23,408 nt of DNA from Bdellovibrio sp. (GCA_003176075.1 PSRN01000224.1:1-23408); one strand, 5' to 3'; positions 7,174 to 15,501 are shown, counted from the stretch's first letter. Notes: generated by a model from the sequence alone, not told the origin. Made by a program: numbers and translations.

Positions 7174-8295
7174 TTGTTTGGAATTGAGCTTGAAATAAAA
7201 ACGAAGCTTCTGCTCCTGGCTTGTGGCATGGGATTCATTGGTTTCCTTTTGAACAGCGCCCTTCCTAAACAACTCACCTATCATTTTCCCAGGGAGGGCC
7301 AGGACCTCTCCTTCAGTTACGAAATGCCCAGATCCCATGTGCCCCTCGCGCCAGCCGTGACCGATGCCGGCGGGCTGATGCCCAGAAAAAAAATCGTGGC
7401 TGCAAGTTCACCCGAGAGCAGCCCCAAGAGCGAAGCCCCCGCGGCCAAACCCGCCACCCCCCCCGTCACCGCCAAGCCTGCCGCCGCGGCCGCCAAGCCA
7501 GCCGTCGACAAAGCCAAAGCCGCGCAAATTGCCCGACAAAAAGCATTGCAACAAAAGCAGGCCAGCGAGGCCGCCGCCCGCAAGCGACTGAACGTCCAGG
7601 TGACCAACACACAACCTTGGGGAAAAAGTGTGGATGATGATGAACCCGTCAATCCTCCAGTCGTGGCCATGCCCTATTTTCCGCCCGTCGCCAACCCTGA
7701 CGTGAACAGGAATGATAAACCGCAAGATGATACGGACTTGACGATGGATCCCTCCACTTGGCAAGCGCTCTTGCAAACCCACCCGACCGCTGAAAATGTA
7801 AGTAAGTTTCTGCAAGCCCATCATCAAGGTAAGGTTGCCGACGAGGTCTTTTACGCTATTGCCGGAGTGTTGATTCAGGATCGGGCGGATGATCGCCGCA
7901 AGGCGGGCCTGGCGCTTCTCGCCGGCACCCCTGACATTGCCACTTTTGAGTACTTAGTGATGAAGGGTCCGTCCTTTCCCGCCGATGTTCAACCCCAACT
8001 CAAGGCCATTTTGTCCAGCTATAGTACCACCCACATTGGAATTCTCGCCCAGGTTCTGGCGACCGAAAAAAATAAGCAGATTTTGATAGTGGCTTTGACT
8101 CTCGCCCAATCGGCGGTGGCAGCAGTGGCAGCAAGTGCGCAAACCACCCCTGGTGGACTGTTGACGCCGGCGCAGCCGACCGGGGCGCACGCTTCACCTT
8201 TGAAGAGCGCGCTCCAAGCCCCACTGACAAGTCTGGGAAAAAATTCGGATTCGCAAATTGCGTCAGAAGCCAAGACGATTCTAGCCATGTTGTAA
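7174..8295 (+). CDS. Membrane-anchored Ala/Pro-rich protein, 373 aa
   Basis: No family recognised. Residues about 10-30 form one hydrophobic segment (LLLLACGMGFIGFLLNSAL) that acts as a signal anchor. Residues about 75-145 are Ala/Pro/Lys-rich and low complexity, a likely cell-wall-spanning linker. The C-terminal half (about 190-373) is helical with several ALLxxH and AxLA-type segments, loosely like helical repeat domains. The TTG start is chosen because GGAGGAG sits five bases upstream; no ATG has comparable support. A TonB-like layout (N-terminal anchor plus Pro-rich linker) is noticeable but the C-terminus does not look like TonB. It is followed after 42 bases by a secreted barrel-like protein, probably in one operon. 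Confidence 0.72.
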   Translation: MFGIELEIKTKLLLLACGMGFIGFLLNSALPKQLTYHFPREGQDLSFSYEMPRSHVPLAPAVTDAGGLMPRKKIVAASSPESSPKSEAPAAKPATPPVTAKPAAAAAKPAVDKAKAAQIARQKALQQKQASEAAARKRLNVQVTNTQPWGKSVDDDEPVNPPVVAMPYFPPVANPDVNRNDKPQDDTDLTMDPSTWQALLQTHPTAENVSKFLQAHHQGKVADEVFYAIAGVLIQDRADDRRKAGLALLAGTPDIATFEYLVMKGPSFPADVQPQLKAILSSYSTTHIGILAQVLATEKNKQILIVALTLAQSAVAAVAASAQTTPGGLLTPAQPTGAHASPLKSALQAPLTSLGKNSDSQIASEAKTILAML

Positions 8296-8337
8296 GAACT
8301 TCTTTACGAGCTTGCGATCAGCCGTCAGAATAGCGCT

Positions 8338-9078
8338 GTGAAACTTCGCTCCACCTTATTAAGTTTTGTAATTCCCTTCATCTTTTCGCCGAATGGTTGG
8401 TGCCTTCTGCCGATTCCCAGGGGTCTCAGCTCCGCGGATTGTCTGCGGGCGCTCGGCATCCTGGGTCATGGGACCCTGGTCAAACCTTTGGGCGATCCCT
8501 ATCCCTTGGGAGGTTACACGGGACTGGAAGTCGGGCTTTCATGGGAGCACCTTCTAACGGCGGATATCGCAAAGCTCGGTCAACAGCAAGTGCCCGAGCA
8601 GGACGATACCAGTTACTTCGTCATCACCATGGGAAAAGGCCTCTTCTACAACGTGGATTTCTTTTTGCAGTTTTCGCCACTGGGTCAATCCGAACAGTAT
8701 TCAAGTTTCGGTGGAGCTCTTCGTTGGGGATTTTATGAGACGACCAATTGGCCAGTCCATTTCTCGTTGCAGATCGCGGGTAACTCGTCCAACTTCCAAA
8801 ATCTGATCACCACGACCAACCAAGAAATTGATTTATTCATGGGTTATAGCTTTGTTGATATTTCGGTTTATGCGGGCATCGGTATGGTTCGATCTTCGGG
8901 ATTATTCATGGGGGGTAGCGGAGGGATCACCGACTCCAATGATACTCTTTCCCAAGCGGCGACGGTCGGTCATGGCTTATTTGGTTTCAGTTATCGGTAC
9001 CGGGATCTCTTTGCCGCCCTTGAAATCGACAATGTCGGTTCGAATGTGGTTTCAAGCAAAATCGGCATGCGGTTCTAA
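8338..9078 (+). CDS. Secreted, probably outer-membrane barrel protein, 246 aa
   Basis: The N-terminus (KLRSTLLSFVIPFIF) is a signal peptide. The mature part shows alternating strands rich in Gly, Tyr, Phe and Ser, ends in an aromatic residue (KIGMRF), and has Gly-Tyr/Phe turns (GALRWGFYE, FGFSYRYRDLF), all consistent with a small 8-10-strand outer-membrane beta barrel. There is no lipobox. The start is GTG at 8338 with no strong Shine-Dalgarno, so coupling to the preceding gene 42 bases upstream is likely. Homologous family not recognised. It is convergent with rfaE2; no clear terminator was seen in the roughly 100 bases between them. Confidence 0.7.
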   Translation: MKLRSTLLSFVIPFIFSPNGWCLLPIPRGLSSADCLRALGILGHGTLVKPLGDPYPLGGYTGLEVGLSWEHLLTADIAKLGQQQVPEQDDTSYFVITMGKGLFYNVDFFLQFSPLGQSEQYSSFGGALRWGFYETTNWPVHFSLQIAGNSSNFQNLITTTNQEIDLFMGYSFVDISVYAGIGMVRSSGLFMGGSGGITDSNDTLSQAATVGHGLFGFSYRYRDLFAALEIDNVGSNVVSSKIGMRF

Positions 9079-9182
9079 GCGTTTCATTTCTGAACGGATG
9101 CTCTCTCAACAAATTATTTAGCCCATGCCGTCCCTGAAATTGATATTCTCAAGTAAATGCCATTCGTACCTTGCACCTTGCT

Positions 9183-9647
9183 TCACTTCCGGGCCTTGTC
9201 GATGAGATGAGAGGTCGATCGACCTTCGACAAATTGCAGGGAGTGAACTTCCCCTCCATAGGATTGGACGAACTCGGAACCGACAATTTGGTCAATCGGC
9301 CAATCGCCGCCCTTGACCAGAACATCCGGGCGAACCAAATGAATCAGCCGTTCGGGGGTTTCATCATCAAACAGCACCGTGCGGTCGACGCTTTCCAGGG
9401 CCGCGAGAATTTCAGCGCGGTCATTTTCGCTTTGCAGAGGCCGTTCCGCCCCTTTCAGCCGTCGCACGCTTCCATCCGTATTGATACCCACGATCAACCT
9501 GTCGCCGAGGGCGCGGGCGGCCTTAAGGTAGCGGACGTGACCGACGTGAAGAAGATCAAAGCAACCGTTGGTGAAAACGATTCGTTGATCTTTGCGGTGA
9601 TCGCGAAGCCAGTGGGTCAGGTCTGCGACGGTAACGAATTGTCCCAT
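9183..9647 (-). CDS. rfaE2: D-beta-heptose 1-phosphate adenylyltransferase
   Basis: Nucleotidyltransferase that makes ADP-D-glycero-beta-D-manno-heptose from heptose-1-phosphate and ATP, a step of LPS inner-core heptose synthesis in the cytoplasm. The 154-aa protein has the cytidylyltransferase-like site FTNGCFDLLHVGHVRYL (His34, His37), the NTDGSVRRLKGAERP segment, LVKGGDW and the terminal GRSTSHLI. It corresponds to the C-terminal domain of E. coli HldE, here as a separate protein, so a separate kinase (rfaE1-type) should exist elsewhere. It ends a minus-strand operon, five bases after the RDD gene. Its presence argues for a heptose-containing LPS. Confidence 0.95.
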   Translation of the reverse strand: MGQFVTVADLTHWLRDHRKDQRIVFTNGCFDLLHVGHVRYLKAARALGDRLIVGINTDGSVRRLKGAERPLQSENDRAEILAALESVDRTVLFDDETPERLIHLVRPDVLVKGGDWPIDQIVGSEFVQSYGGEVHSLQFVEGRSTSHLIDKARK

Positions 9648-9652
9648 CTCGC

Positions 9653-10435
9653 TTAAACCTTGTGAAGTTCAAGGCCCAGCCAGTGGCCCAACAAGTCTCT
9701 CCCAATCACCATCGAGACGATTGGGAAAACGATCAACCCAGTGGCGACCAGGACAGTGGTGCGCGCCACGACCAGCAGAGCAAAGGACAAGGTGCCGAAT
9801 TGATCCTTTCGCCCCATCGTTTGGTCAAAAACCCATTCTCCAGGGGTGGCACCCATGAAGACCCGCGTGAGAACCAAGTAAGACCACGAAAGGGCGCCAA
9901 AGAGACCCGCCAAGGATAGAATAAGAGTCGTGGAGGTGTCTTCCTTTGCCAAGTTAGTCACCAAGTCCACGTGCGTGACCAGGAGAAGAATAATCAGACA
10001 GGTTAAGAAAGACGCGATCAGCAACATCGAATCCAAGAGAACCGCCGATACGTCATAGTTGATTGCCGTGGCGGGAGCATCCAAAACAGGATCTCTGGCT
10101 TCCATGAAATCCAGATTCCTTGTCTTGATCGATTGAAGGACGGATTCAATCTTATCGGACTTTTTTTCTTCCTTTGCTTTCTCTGATTTCTTCCTCGGCA
10201 AGGGGGATTTTAAGGCCGGCAAGTCCATTGGCTTTTCAATTGATTTTTTTTCGTGACTGTTGGAATGCGCTCCCGCCGGGGAAATTTCTGAATTGAAGGA
10301 CGAAGCCACTGTGGAGGCTGGAGAGGATGGCTTCCCCGAGTTCGGGGCCGAGCTCGGGCCTGAGTTCGGGGCTGAGCCGTGGAACCCGAGTCCTTCGGTC
10401 AGGGGGCGAAATTCAAATTCTTCAAATGGATCCAT
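9653..10435 (-). CDS. RDD-family membrane protein with long N-terminal tail
   Basis: The C-terminal half (about residues 125-260) is an RDD-type membrane domain with three to four helices (LLDSMLLIASFLTCLIILLL, LILSLAGLFGALSWSYLVL, TTVLVATGLIVFPIVSMVI) and the characteristic MGATPGEWVF segment before the last helices. The N-terminal 120 residues are hydrophilic, Ser/Pro/Lys-rich and contain a short 12-bp tandem repeat. RDD proteins are of poorly known function; some are implicated in Na+/H+ or small-molecule transport. It lies between rsmE and rfaE2 on the same strand with short gaps. The start has no strong ribosome-binding site. Confidence 0.8.
   Translation of the reverse strand: MDPFEEFEFRPLTEGLGFHGSAPNSGPSSAPNSGKPSSPASTVASSFNSEISPAGAHSNSHEKKSIEKPMDLPALKSPLPRKKSEKAKEEKKSDKIESVLQSIKTRNLDFMEARDPVLDAPATAINYDVSAVLLDSMLLIASFLTCLIILLLVTHVDLVTNLAKEDTSTTLILSLAGLFGALSWSYLVLTRVFMGATPGEWVFDQTMGRKDQFGTLSFALLVVARTTVLVATGLIVFPIVSMVIGRDLLGHWLGLELHKV
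10334..10374. repeat. 12-bp tandem repeat in the RDD protein N-terminus
   Basis: GAGTTCGGGGCC, GAGCTCGGGCCT and GAGTTCGGGGCT follow each other on the plus strand and then start again with GAG. In the minus-strand protein this encodes alternating APNSG and PSS units. It is one of several linker expansions in the window. Confidence 0.6.
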
Positions 10436-10476
10436 ATCTCTGGTTGAACCATTCCCTTATTGTGCTTTTGTGTCCT

Positions 10477-11265
10477 TCAATTATTCTTCGACAGACGAAA
10501 CTGTCCCATCTCATACTTTAGGATGGCAAGAAGGGCGATGCAAGCCGTTTCAACCCTGAGAACCTGATCACCGAGAGTGACCGCTGGAACACCGCGATCG
10601 CCGAATGTTTTCACTTCGCCCTGAGAAAAACCACCTTCGCTGCCGACGACGATCCAAATTTCTTCGGCGCGCGGCCAATCCTCCCCCTCAATCAGCAGGT
10701 TTTCGATGGTTTTGGTGGTTGGACCTTCATATGCGACCAGACACTTCAGGCGGGCGGAGGGGTTCAACATTTCGATCATTTCGTCCCACGGAATCGGCGC
10801 CTCGACCTTCATCAAGTCGCCCCGGCCTGATTGTTGAGTCGCGGTGATCACGATCTTGCGCCATCGCTCCAGGCGTGAATTGGAAATCTTATCCTTTGAT
10901 CGCACAAAACTGTGTTGGGAAAAAAAAGGTTGAATGGAATGAATCCCCAATTCCACACACTTTTCCACAACCGAATCAAAAACCGGAAAACGGGGCACCG
11001 AAAGAGCCAGCGACAGCCGTGGCAGGGGCGGTGGGGGGAGGGGCCTCGTTCGCAAAATACGGGCCGCGGCGGAGTGAGACGAAAGTTCCATCACTTCAAC
11101 CAAATAAGCTTTCCCTTGGCCGTCGAGAATCTCGAATCGCGAACCCTTTTCTTGTCGGCAAACATCAAAGATATGATGAAAGACTGGACCCCGGAGATGA
11201 ACTTGGCCGCCCAAGGAGGATTCACCAGCGCTGATGGATTCGGGCGGCACCCAGTACCTTCTCAT
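10477..11265 (-). CDS. rsmE: 16S rRNA (uracil1498-N3)-methyltransferase
   Basis: SPOUT-family methyltransferase that methylates U1498 of 16S rRNA. The diagnostic trefoil-knot motifs are VVGSEGGFSQGEV and LGDQVLRVETACIALLAI near the C-terminus, with the N-terminal PUA-like domain and a conserved PFFSQHSFVR region in between. The start is placed at 11265 (MRRYWVPP, 262 aa) because it overlaps the prmA stop as ATGA and has GGAGGT seven bases upstream; it also matches the usual RsmE beginning. A longer frame to 11298 exists but is less likely. PrmA-RsmE is a common gene pair in bacteria. Confidence 0.95.
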   Translation of the reverse strand: MRRYWVPPESISAGESSLGGQVHLRGPVFHHIFDVCRQEKGSRFEILDGQGKAYLVEVMELSSHSAAARILRTRPLPPPPLPRLSLALSVPRFPVFDSVVEKCVELGIHSIQPFFSQHSFVRSKDKISNSRLERWRKIVITATQQSGRGDLMKVEAPIPWDEMIEMLNPSARLKCLVAYEGPTTKTIENLLIEGEDWPRAEEIWIVVGSEGGFSQGEVKTFGDRGVPAVTLGDQVLRVETACIALLAILKYEMGQFRLSKNN

Positions 11266-12170
11266 GTCTGAGACCTCCGCAACCATAAGCCCACCCATCC
11301 GTCTTCTTCATCACGCCGAACAATGCGCAGCTTCAGGGGCTCGACGAAATTGGCAAAGAAGCGGTCCTCGTGGTCCGCGAGAATTCCGGTCACGTAAAGA
11401 TCGCCCCGAGGCTTGAGAACCCTCAGAAGCTGATCTTTGATTTGGGTGAGCACGCCGTCGATAATGTTGGCGACAACCACTTGGTAAGTTTGTTGATGTT
11501 CGTCAATGGCCTCATCACTGATTTCGACGTCGACGCGATTGAGATTCACGTTTTCCCGCGCGACTCGGCGGGCTTCGGGGTCAATCTCAAGGCCGGTCAC
11601 TGGCGCGAAAGCTAATTTAGCTGCCAAGATGGCGAGCACCGCCGTCCCCGTGCCCACGTCCAAGAGCGCGGTGCTTCGGGAGCCTGGCGAGTGCAGCCGG
11701 TGAACGCGCAGAATAAAGTGAGCGGCCATGCGACTGGTGGCATGAGTGCCGGTTCCAAAAGCCATGCCTGGATCAATCCTCAAAGTGAAATCCTCACTGA
11801 CCGGCGTTTCAAGCCAGCTGGGGACAATCCAGTACGGTCCAGCCAAAGAAAAAGGTTTAAAATCCTTTTTCCATTCCGCCAGCCAATCCTTTTCTTCCTC
11901 CTCAAAAATGTGCCATTGGATTTCAGAATGCCAAGCGAGGAGTTGATCGAAGAATTCACAACCCGGTCGTTCAGTAAAATAGAGGTCGAGAATTTTCTTT
12001 CGGGGAGCGATAATCTGTGGGTCAAAGCTCAAATCCGGCTGGCGAAAGCTGAGATTCTCCGCGCACCCACTGGAGCCGCATTGAATCCCATGGTTCGCGA
12101 TGACATCCTCAAGTTCTTCGGGAACCTGACTGAGCTGAATGCGTATGTAGGACTTGGCCATATTTCGCAT
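11262..12170 (-). CDS. prmA: Ribosomal protein L11 methyltransferase
   Basis: Class I SAM-dependent methyltransferase that trimethylates lysines and the N-terminus of ribosomal protein L11. The 302-aa protein shows the PrmA signature DPGMAFGTGTHATS before the SAM motif LLDVGTGTAVLAI, acidic motif II (GLEIDPEA), and the VVANII catalytic motif. The N-terminal substrate-binding part is present but diverged from E. coli. Start at 12170 has AAGG about nine bases upstream; an ATG three codons later is an alternative. It is translationally coupled to rsmE downstream. Confidence 0.95.
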   Translation of the reverse strand: MRNMAKSYIRIQLSQVPEELEDVIANHGIQCGSSGCAENLSFRQPDLSFDPQIIAPRKKILDLYFTERPGCEFFDQLLAWHSEIQWHIFEEEEKDWLAEWKKDFKPFSLAGPYWIVPSWLETPVSEDFTLRIDPGMAFGTGTHATSRMAAHFILRVHRLHSPGSRSTALLDVGTGTAVLAILAAKLAFAPVTGLEIDPEARRVARENVNLNRVDVEISDEAIDEHQQTYQVVVANIIDGVLTQIKDQLLRVLKPRGDLYVTGILADHEDRFFANFVEPLKLRIVRRDEEDGWVGLWLRRSQT

Positions 12171-12197
12171 GAAAAATGACCTTGCCTTGGTAAAATG

Positions 12198-12944
12198 TCA
12201 ATTTGTGCTTTTGCTCTCGTTTTTCGTGTGGCCTTCATTTTTTGAATTGCTTCCACTCTTGGCGCTGTCAACGGGTGGAGTGGCTCCCTCATTTTTGGTG
12301 AGCGCTCCTGATTTGCCGATGGTTTCAATCTTGATGCTGTTTTCGCTCTTGACGCTGTTTTCACTCTTAGGGCCGTTTTCACTAGTGCTGCTTTCACTCT
12401 TGGTGCCGTTCTCATTTTTGGTGCTGTTCTGACTCTTGGTGCTGCTTTCGCTCTTAGGGCTGATCCTGATCTTGTGTTTTCTTTGCACCGAATCGGGTTT
12501 GCGTTCAGCGATAAACGAATCTTTGAGTTGAACGAGATCGCCGGCCATGACGCCCACTTGCTCAATCATCGGCAAGGCCTGGCGATCGAGGAGTTTGAAT
12601 TCACGGGCCACCGCCAGATTGTCTTGCACGAAAATGATTTTCAGTTGACCGACAGGAATACGGAGCTCTCCCAATGATTGCGTGCCGGCGGAATCCATAA
12701 TGTTCTTATTGCGACTGGCCGTGACGACTTGGTCGACCTTCAGAGCCGCGACTCCGGCGCCACTGATGTAGTAGTCCTTATAAACGGGGTCATGGTCACT
12801 GAGCGGAATATTTCGTCGAACCTCAACGACGCGCAGGTCGTCGGTCTTTCCGATCTGACAGATCAGAGTCGGAAGAGCCAAACACATCATGCGGAGGCTG
12901 AGCTTAGAGCGGCCCTTAAAGCATTCCTTGCGATTTCTCGACAT
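12198..12944 (-). CDS. Secreted protein with repetitive Lys/Ser/Asn tail, 248 aa
   Basis: No family recognised with confidence. The N-terminus has a positively charged stretch and a hydrophobic segment (LRMMCLALPTLICQI) that fits a signal peptide. Residues about 35-150 form a compact domain of beta strands (VVEVRRNIPLSD, DYYISGAGVAALK, RIPVGQLKIIFVQDNLAVAREF, GVMAGDLVQL), which looks like a small beta-rich, FlgT-C-like or OB-type fold, an inference only. The remaining 85 residues are a low-complexity tail with 6-residue units (consensus KSENST). The start at 12944 is chosen over 12977 because AAGGGA lies eight bases upstream. It lies between rluB and prmA on the same strand. Confidence 0.7.
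   Translation of the reverse strand: MSRNRKECFKGRSKLSLRMMCLALPTLICQIGKTDDLRVVEVRRNIPLSDHDPVYKDYYISGAGVAALKVDQVVTASRNKNIMDSAGTQSLGELRIPVGQLKIIFVQDNLAVAREFKLLDRQALPMIEQVGVMAGDLVQLKDSFIAERKPDSVQRKHKIRISPKSESSTKSQNSTKNENGTKSESSTSENGPKSENSVKSENSIKIETIGKSGALTKNEGATPPVDSAKSGSNSKNEGHTKNESKSTN
12333..12455. repeat. 18-bp tandem repeat encoding a KSENST-type tail
   Basis: Seven successive units (KSESST, KSQNST, KNENGT, KSESST, a 5-residue SENGP, KSENSV, KSENSI) make an imperfect 18-bp tandem array read on the minus strand, with one unit 15 bases long. Decayed units continue towards the C-terminus. Slippage or unequal recombination would explain it and the copy number is likely variable. Confidence 0.75.
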
Positions 12945-13024
12945 CCAACAAGTCCCTTCGTTGCACGCTATCGGCAAGCAGGAGGGAAACTTGACAGGCC
13001 GGTGAAAATCACCCGGTCAGAGCA

Positions 13025-13885
13025 CTAGTCTTCGTCAAAAAGCCGTTGGATCTTTGTCCTTTCCGAACCGCCGACATTTTTTTTCAACGACTTAGGACGG
13101 GCCAGCCGTTGGTTGGCTGAGCGCCGGGTTTCCCGTTGTTCGCCACTCAGGTCCTGCTTGAACACCCGCCCTGCCGCGGTTTCGTTGAGAAATGCGATCT
13201 CGCCGCGGGGAAGTCCTCCCAGACGAAGCTGACCAATGGCGATTCGTTGGAGCTTGAGGACGTCAAAACCGATCTTTTGAAACATCTGACGGATCTGGCG
13301 GTTTTTTCCCTCCGTGATCACGATCTTAATCCACGCCCTCTTGTCTTTTCCCCGCTCGACCCGGGCCGCGAACTTGGCGGCCACCCGGCCGCCGATGATC
13401 GAAACACCCCGGCGAAGTTTTAAGAGTTGCTCGGGGCGTGGCAGTCCGTCGAGCTTGACCAGATAAGTCTTCGTCACCTCCCGTTGGGGGTGCATGATTT
13501 TGTTGGCATAGTCGCCGTCGTTGGTCAGTAGCAACAAACCTTCCGAGTCCCAATCCAGACGTCCCACTGGAAAAAGCCGAACCGGCAATCTTTCGAGAAA
13601 ATCAGAGACGGTGGGACGGCCCAAAGGATCTTCCATGGTGGTGAGAACGCCGCGGGGTTTGTGAAAGATGGCGTAAACGCTTTCGCCTTTCCGCTTTAAG
13701 GGTTTTCCATCCACGAGAATTTTGTCTTTTTCGGGATCCACTTTGATTCCGAGCTCGTAGACTTTTTTCCCGTTGAGGCTGACGTGGCCGTCCTCGATGA
13801 GGCGATCGGCCCGGCGGCGCGAGACGAGCCCGCTGTCGGCAATGACCTTGTTGAGTCTAGAGCGATTTGTTCTTTGATTTTCCAT
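13025..13885 (-). CDS. rluB: 23S rRNA pseudouridine synthase, RluB/RsuA type
   Basis: RsuA-family pseudouridine synthase. An S4 RNA-binding domain (LNKVIADSGLVSRRRADRLI ... GHVSLNGK, residues 11-65) is followed by the catalytic domain with KPRGVLTTMEDP and GRLDWDSEGLLLLTNDG, where Asp111 is the nucleophile, and the KIVITEGKNRQIRQMF motif near 195-215. This combination is usual for RluB (U2605 of 23S rRNA), though RluF/RsuA-type activity cannot be excluded. The tail after about residue 245 is basic (KQDLSGEQRETRRSANQRL) and may add RNA affinity. The upstream 429-aa orphan's frame runs 190 bases into this gene. Confidence 0.92.
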   Translation of the reverse strand: MENQRTNRSRLNKVIADSGLVSRRRADRLIEDGHVSLNGKKVYELGIKVDPEKDKILVDGKPLKRKGESVYAIFHKPRGVLTTMEDPLGRPTVSDFLERLPVRLFPVGRLDWDSEGLLLLTNDGDYANKIMHPQREVTKTYLVKLDGLPRPEQLLKLRRGVSIIGGRVAAKFAARVERGKDKRAWIKIVITEGKNRQIRQMFQKIGFDVLKLQRIAIGQLRLGGLPRGEIAFLNETAAGRVFKQDLSGEQRETRRSANQRLARPKSLKKNVGGSERTKIQRLFDED

Positions 13886-14985
13886 CGTCCGGCTTCCACT
13901 CTCGTTCTTTCCTCGGCCCGGCGAGCCGGAGGAGCCCCCCGAGTCGGTGCCTTTGGCACCTCCGCTGGGCTTCGACGCTCGGGTCGGGCCGACAAATGTT
14001 CGAGATCTCTTAGCAGAAGCGTGAGCATTTTGTCACCGCGAAAGACCTCCTCGAGGGCGGTCTGCGCCCGCAAGTAGGCCTCATGAACCTCCGCCGCGTT
14101 GACGGGCTCCCCCAAGCGGATCCAATGAAGTAATCTTTCCAAATGATCGACGAGTTGGTTGTAAAAAGGATTGGATTCCTTCCGGACAAAGAGGGATTCC
14201 AGCCGCTTGATCACCAGAAACAGGCGTGGTTGAAACTCGATCTTTTGGCCGAGCAGGTTTTGGACATTCTGAAAAACGTAACCCCGTACGATGTGACCAT
14301 CGACGGTCCCTTCATGGCTCCCCAAGTCGGTGCCTTTGGCACCTCCGCCGTCCAAGTCGGTGCCTTTGGCACCTCCGCAGACGAAGCGGCTGAGCACGTA
14401 GGGAGCCAGCTCCAGTTTTTGCGGTTGGACTGGATCTAGGTCCAAATCTGCGGTGAAGTGAAGAACCAGATCGCGCTGCAAGGGTTCCAGGTTGCCATTT
14501 CGAATCAGGAATTGCTCATTGCTTTGGTGGATGGTCACCCGCCGATCGGCGTGCAAAATAACGGTGGCAAAGCGGGAATCGCCGGTTTCAAAAATGCGGA
14601 ACTGGCCACCCACGCATCCATTCTCTTTTTTGAATCGAAAGGTCCAGAAGTTATAAAGAATTTCGAGCGCGACCGTGGGCCTTTCGACGGTGACCACCTG
14701 GATCTTCTCCGGCCAATCAACTCTTTCCAGGAGCCCCGATTCCCCGGTTGAGGCGAAGAACTCGCCGATCATGGATTCGCATTCCTCTTGCAAGTCTCTT
14801 TTGTGCTGTTGCCAGTGGGGATAAGACATTGCATGATCAAAAAAGGATTGAATCTCGTCGGCGTTCAAGTCCTCATCAGTGTGGTAAAGAAATTGAAAGT
14901 AGTTTCTGAGGGTCAAGCCAATGGGCGAGAGTTGAAACTGGGGTGCGTTCAGAAATTTAAGGAAATCCCCGACCGTGGCCATCAT
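13696..14985 (-). CDS. Orphan protein, 429 aa, invaded by palindromic repeats
   Basis: No family recognised. The first roughly 200 residues and residues 225-335 look like a normal soluble protein, with no signal peptide or membrane segment. Residues 203-222 are two tandem 10-residue units (GGAKGTDLDG, GGAKGTDLGS) encoded by two copies of the palindromic repeat, and a third copy lies at about residues 341-349 (AEVPKAPTR). After this the sequence becomes Arg/Pro/Ser-rich and its last 63 codons overlap the start of rluB in another frame. The native stop may have been lost. Start ATG-ATG at 14985/14982 lacks a Shine-Dalgarno and immediately follows a TAA. It is divergent from a coiled-coil gene starting 30 bases away. 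Confidence 0.7.
   Translation of the reverse strand: MMATVGDFLKFLNAPQFQLSPIGLTLRNYFQFLYHTDEDLNADEIQSFFDHAMSYPHWQQHKRDLQEECESMIGEFFASTGESGLLERVDWPEKIQVVTVERPTVALEILYNFWTFRFKKENGCVGGQFRIFETGDSRFATVILHADRRVTIHQSNEQFLIRNGNLEPLQRDLVLHFTADLDLDPVQPQKLELAPYVLSRFVCGGAKGTDLDGGGAKGTDLGSHEGTVDGHIVRGYVFQNVQNLLGQKIEFQPRLFLVIKRLESLFVRKESNPFYNQLVDHLERLLHWIRLGEPVNAAEVHEAYLRAQTALEEVFRGDKMLTLLLRDLEHLSARPERRSPAEVPKAPTRGAPPARRAEERTRVEAGRWKIKEQIALDSTRSLPTAGSSRAAGPIASSRTATSASTGKKSTSSESKWIPKKTKFSWMENP
13943..13965 (+). repeat. Palindromic element core, copy B (in the orphan gene)
   Basis: GTCGGTGCCTTTGGCACCTCCGC, identical in its 23 bases to copies C and D. It falls in the orphan gene about 58 bases before rluB's start. 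The wider flanks are less like copies A and E. Confidence 0.75.
14322..14381 (+). repeat. Palindromic element, copies C and D in 30-bp tandem
   Basis: Two successive 30-base units, each CCAAGTCGGTGCCTTTGG then CACCTCCGC and a variable end (CGT or AGA). The palindromic core is GGTGCC-TTT-GGCACC. The 30-bp period keeps frame and adds ten residues per copy to the minus-strand protein. Confidence 0.85.
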
Positions 14986-15015
14986 TTAACGATAGAGGGG
15001 ATTTGGGAGGAGTCA

Positions 15016-15501
15016 ATGGCAAAGGAACTGGACCCTGCGCTCTTTGGGGAGGGCTCCTGGTCAGCTTCACGTACGATTGAAAAGTCGAAGCCCTCGGTCG
15101 AATTTTTGGAAGGTAAGGTCGTCGACTTGCGCATGCAACTCCGGGAAATAAAGAATGAGCTGGATCGTTGGGCCACTGAAACCTCGGAATATCGGAAAAG
15201 CTCTCACCAACGCATTGAACACTTGGGACAAAGGCTGTCACGGGTCGAGGAAGTCCAGGGGCGCGTGTCCGATGAAGTCGTGCTCAAAGTCTCGCAACTT
15301 CACAGCCGCCTGGGAGAACGGCAAGGCCTTGACCGGAAGGTGCAGGATTTGGTGGATCGGCACCATGCGGTCCTGCGGGCGGCGGAACTCCGGCACTCCC
15401 AATTGCAAAAAATCATCGAAGAAAAGGAAGCGCAAATCCTGGCGACACAGGCGGCGCTCAACGACGCGAGAATGGAAATCGGCAGACTGAAGCGCCTGTA
15501 A
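15016..15501 (+). CDS. Coiled-coil protein, 161 aa, function unknown
   Basis: Start chosen at 15016 (MAKELDPALFGEGSW) because GGGAGGAG lies five bases before it; the open frame continues upstream to 14788 but this part is antisense to the divergent orphan gene. Residues about 30-160 form a heptad-rich coiled coil (KVVDLRMQLREIKNELDRW, RLSRVEEVQ, ILATQAALNDARMEIGRL). No signal peptide or membrane segment is seen. It resembles in style the 317-aa coiled-coil protein at the left end. No family assignment can be made. Its promoter must lie in or antisense to the start of the divergent orphan gene. Confidence 0.75.
   Translation: MAKELDPALFGEGSWSASRTIEKSKPSVEFLEGKVVDLRMQLREIKNELDRWATETSEYRKSSHQRIEHLGQRLSRVEEVQGRVSDEVVLKVSQLHSRLGERQGLDRKVQDLVDRHHAVLRAAELRHSQLQKIIEEKEAQILATQAALNDARMEIGRLKRL

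Noticed and set aside
7317..7827. Minus-strand Gly/Ala-rich frames opposite the 373-aa gene
   Set aside because: Their composition is the complement of an Ala/Pro/Lys-rich linker; the plus-strand gene has a strong ribosome-binding site and anchor segment.
14322..14381. CRISPR-like reading of the tandem 30-bp repeats
   Set aside because: There are only two units, no spacers between them, and they lie in frame within a coding gene.
14788..15015. Upstream extension of the 161-aa coiled-coil gene
   Set aside because: It is antisense to the divergent orphan gene and the ATG at 15016 has a strong ribosome-binding site.
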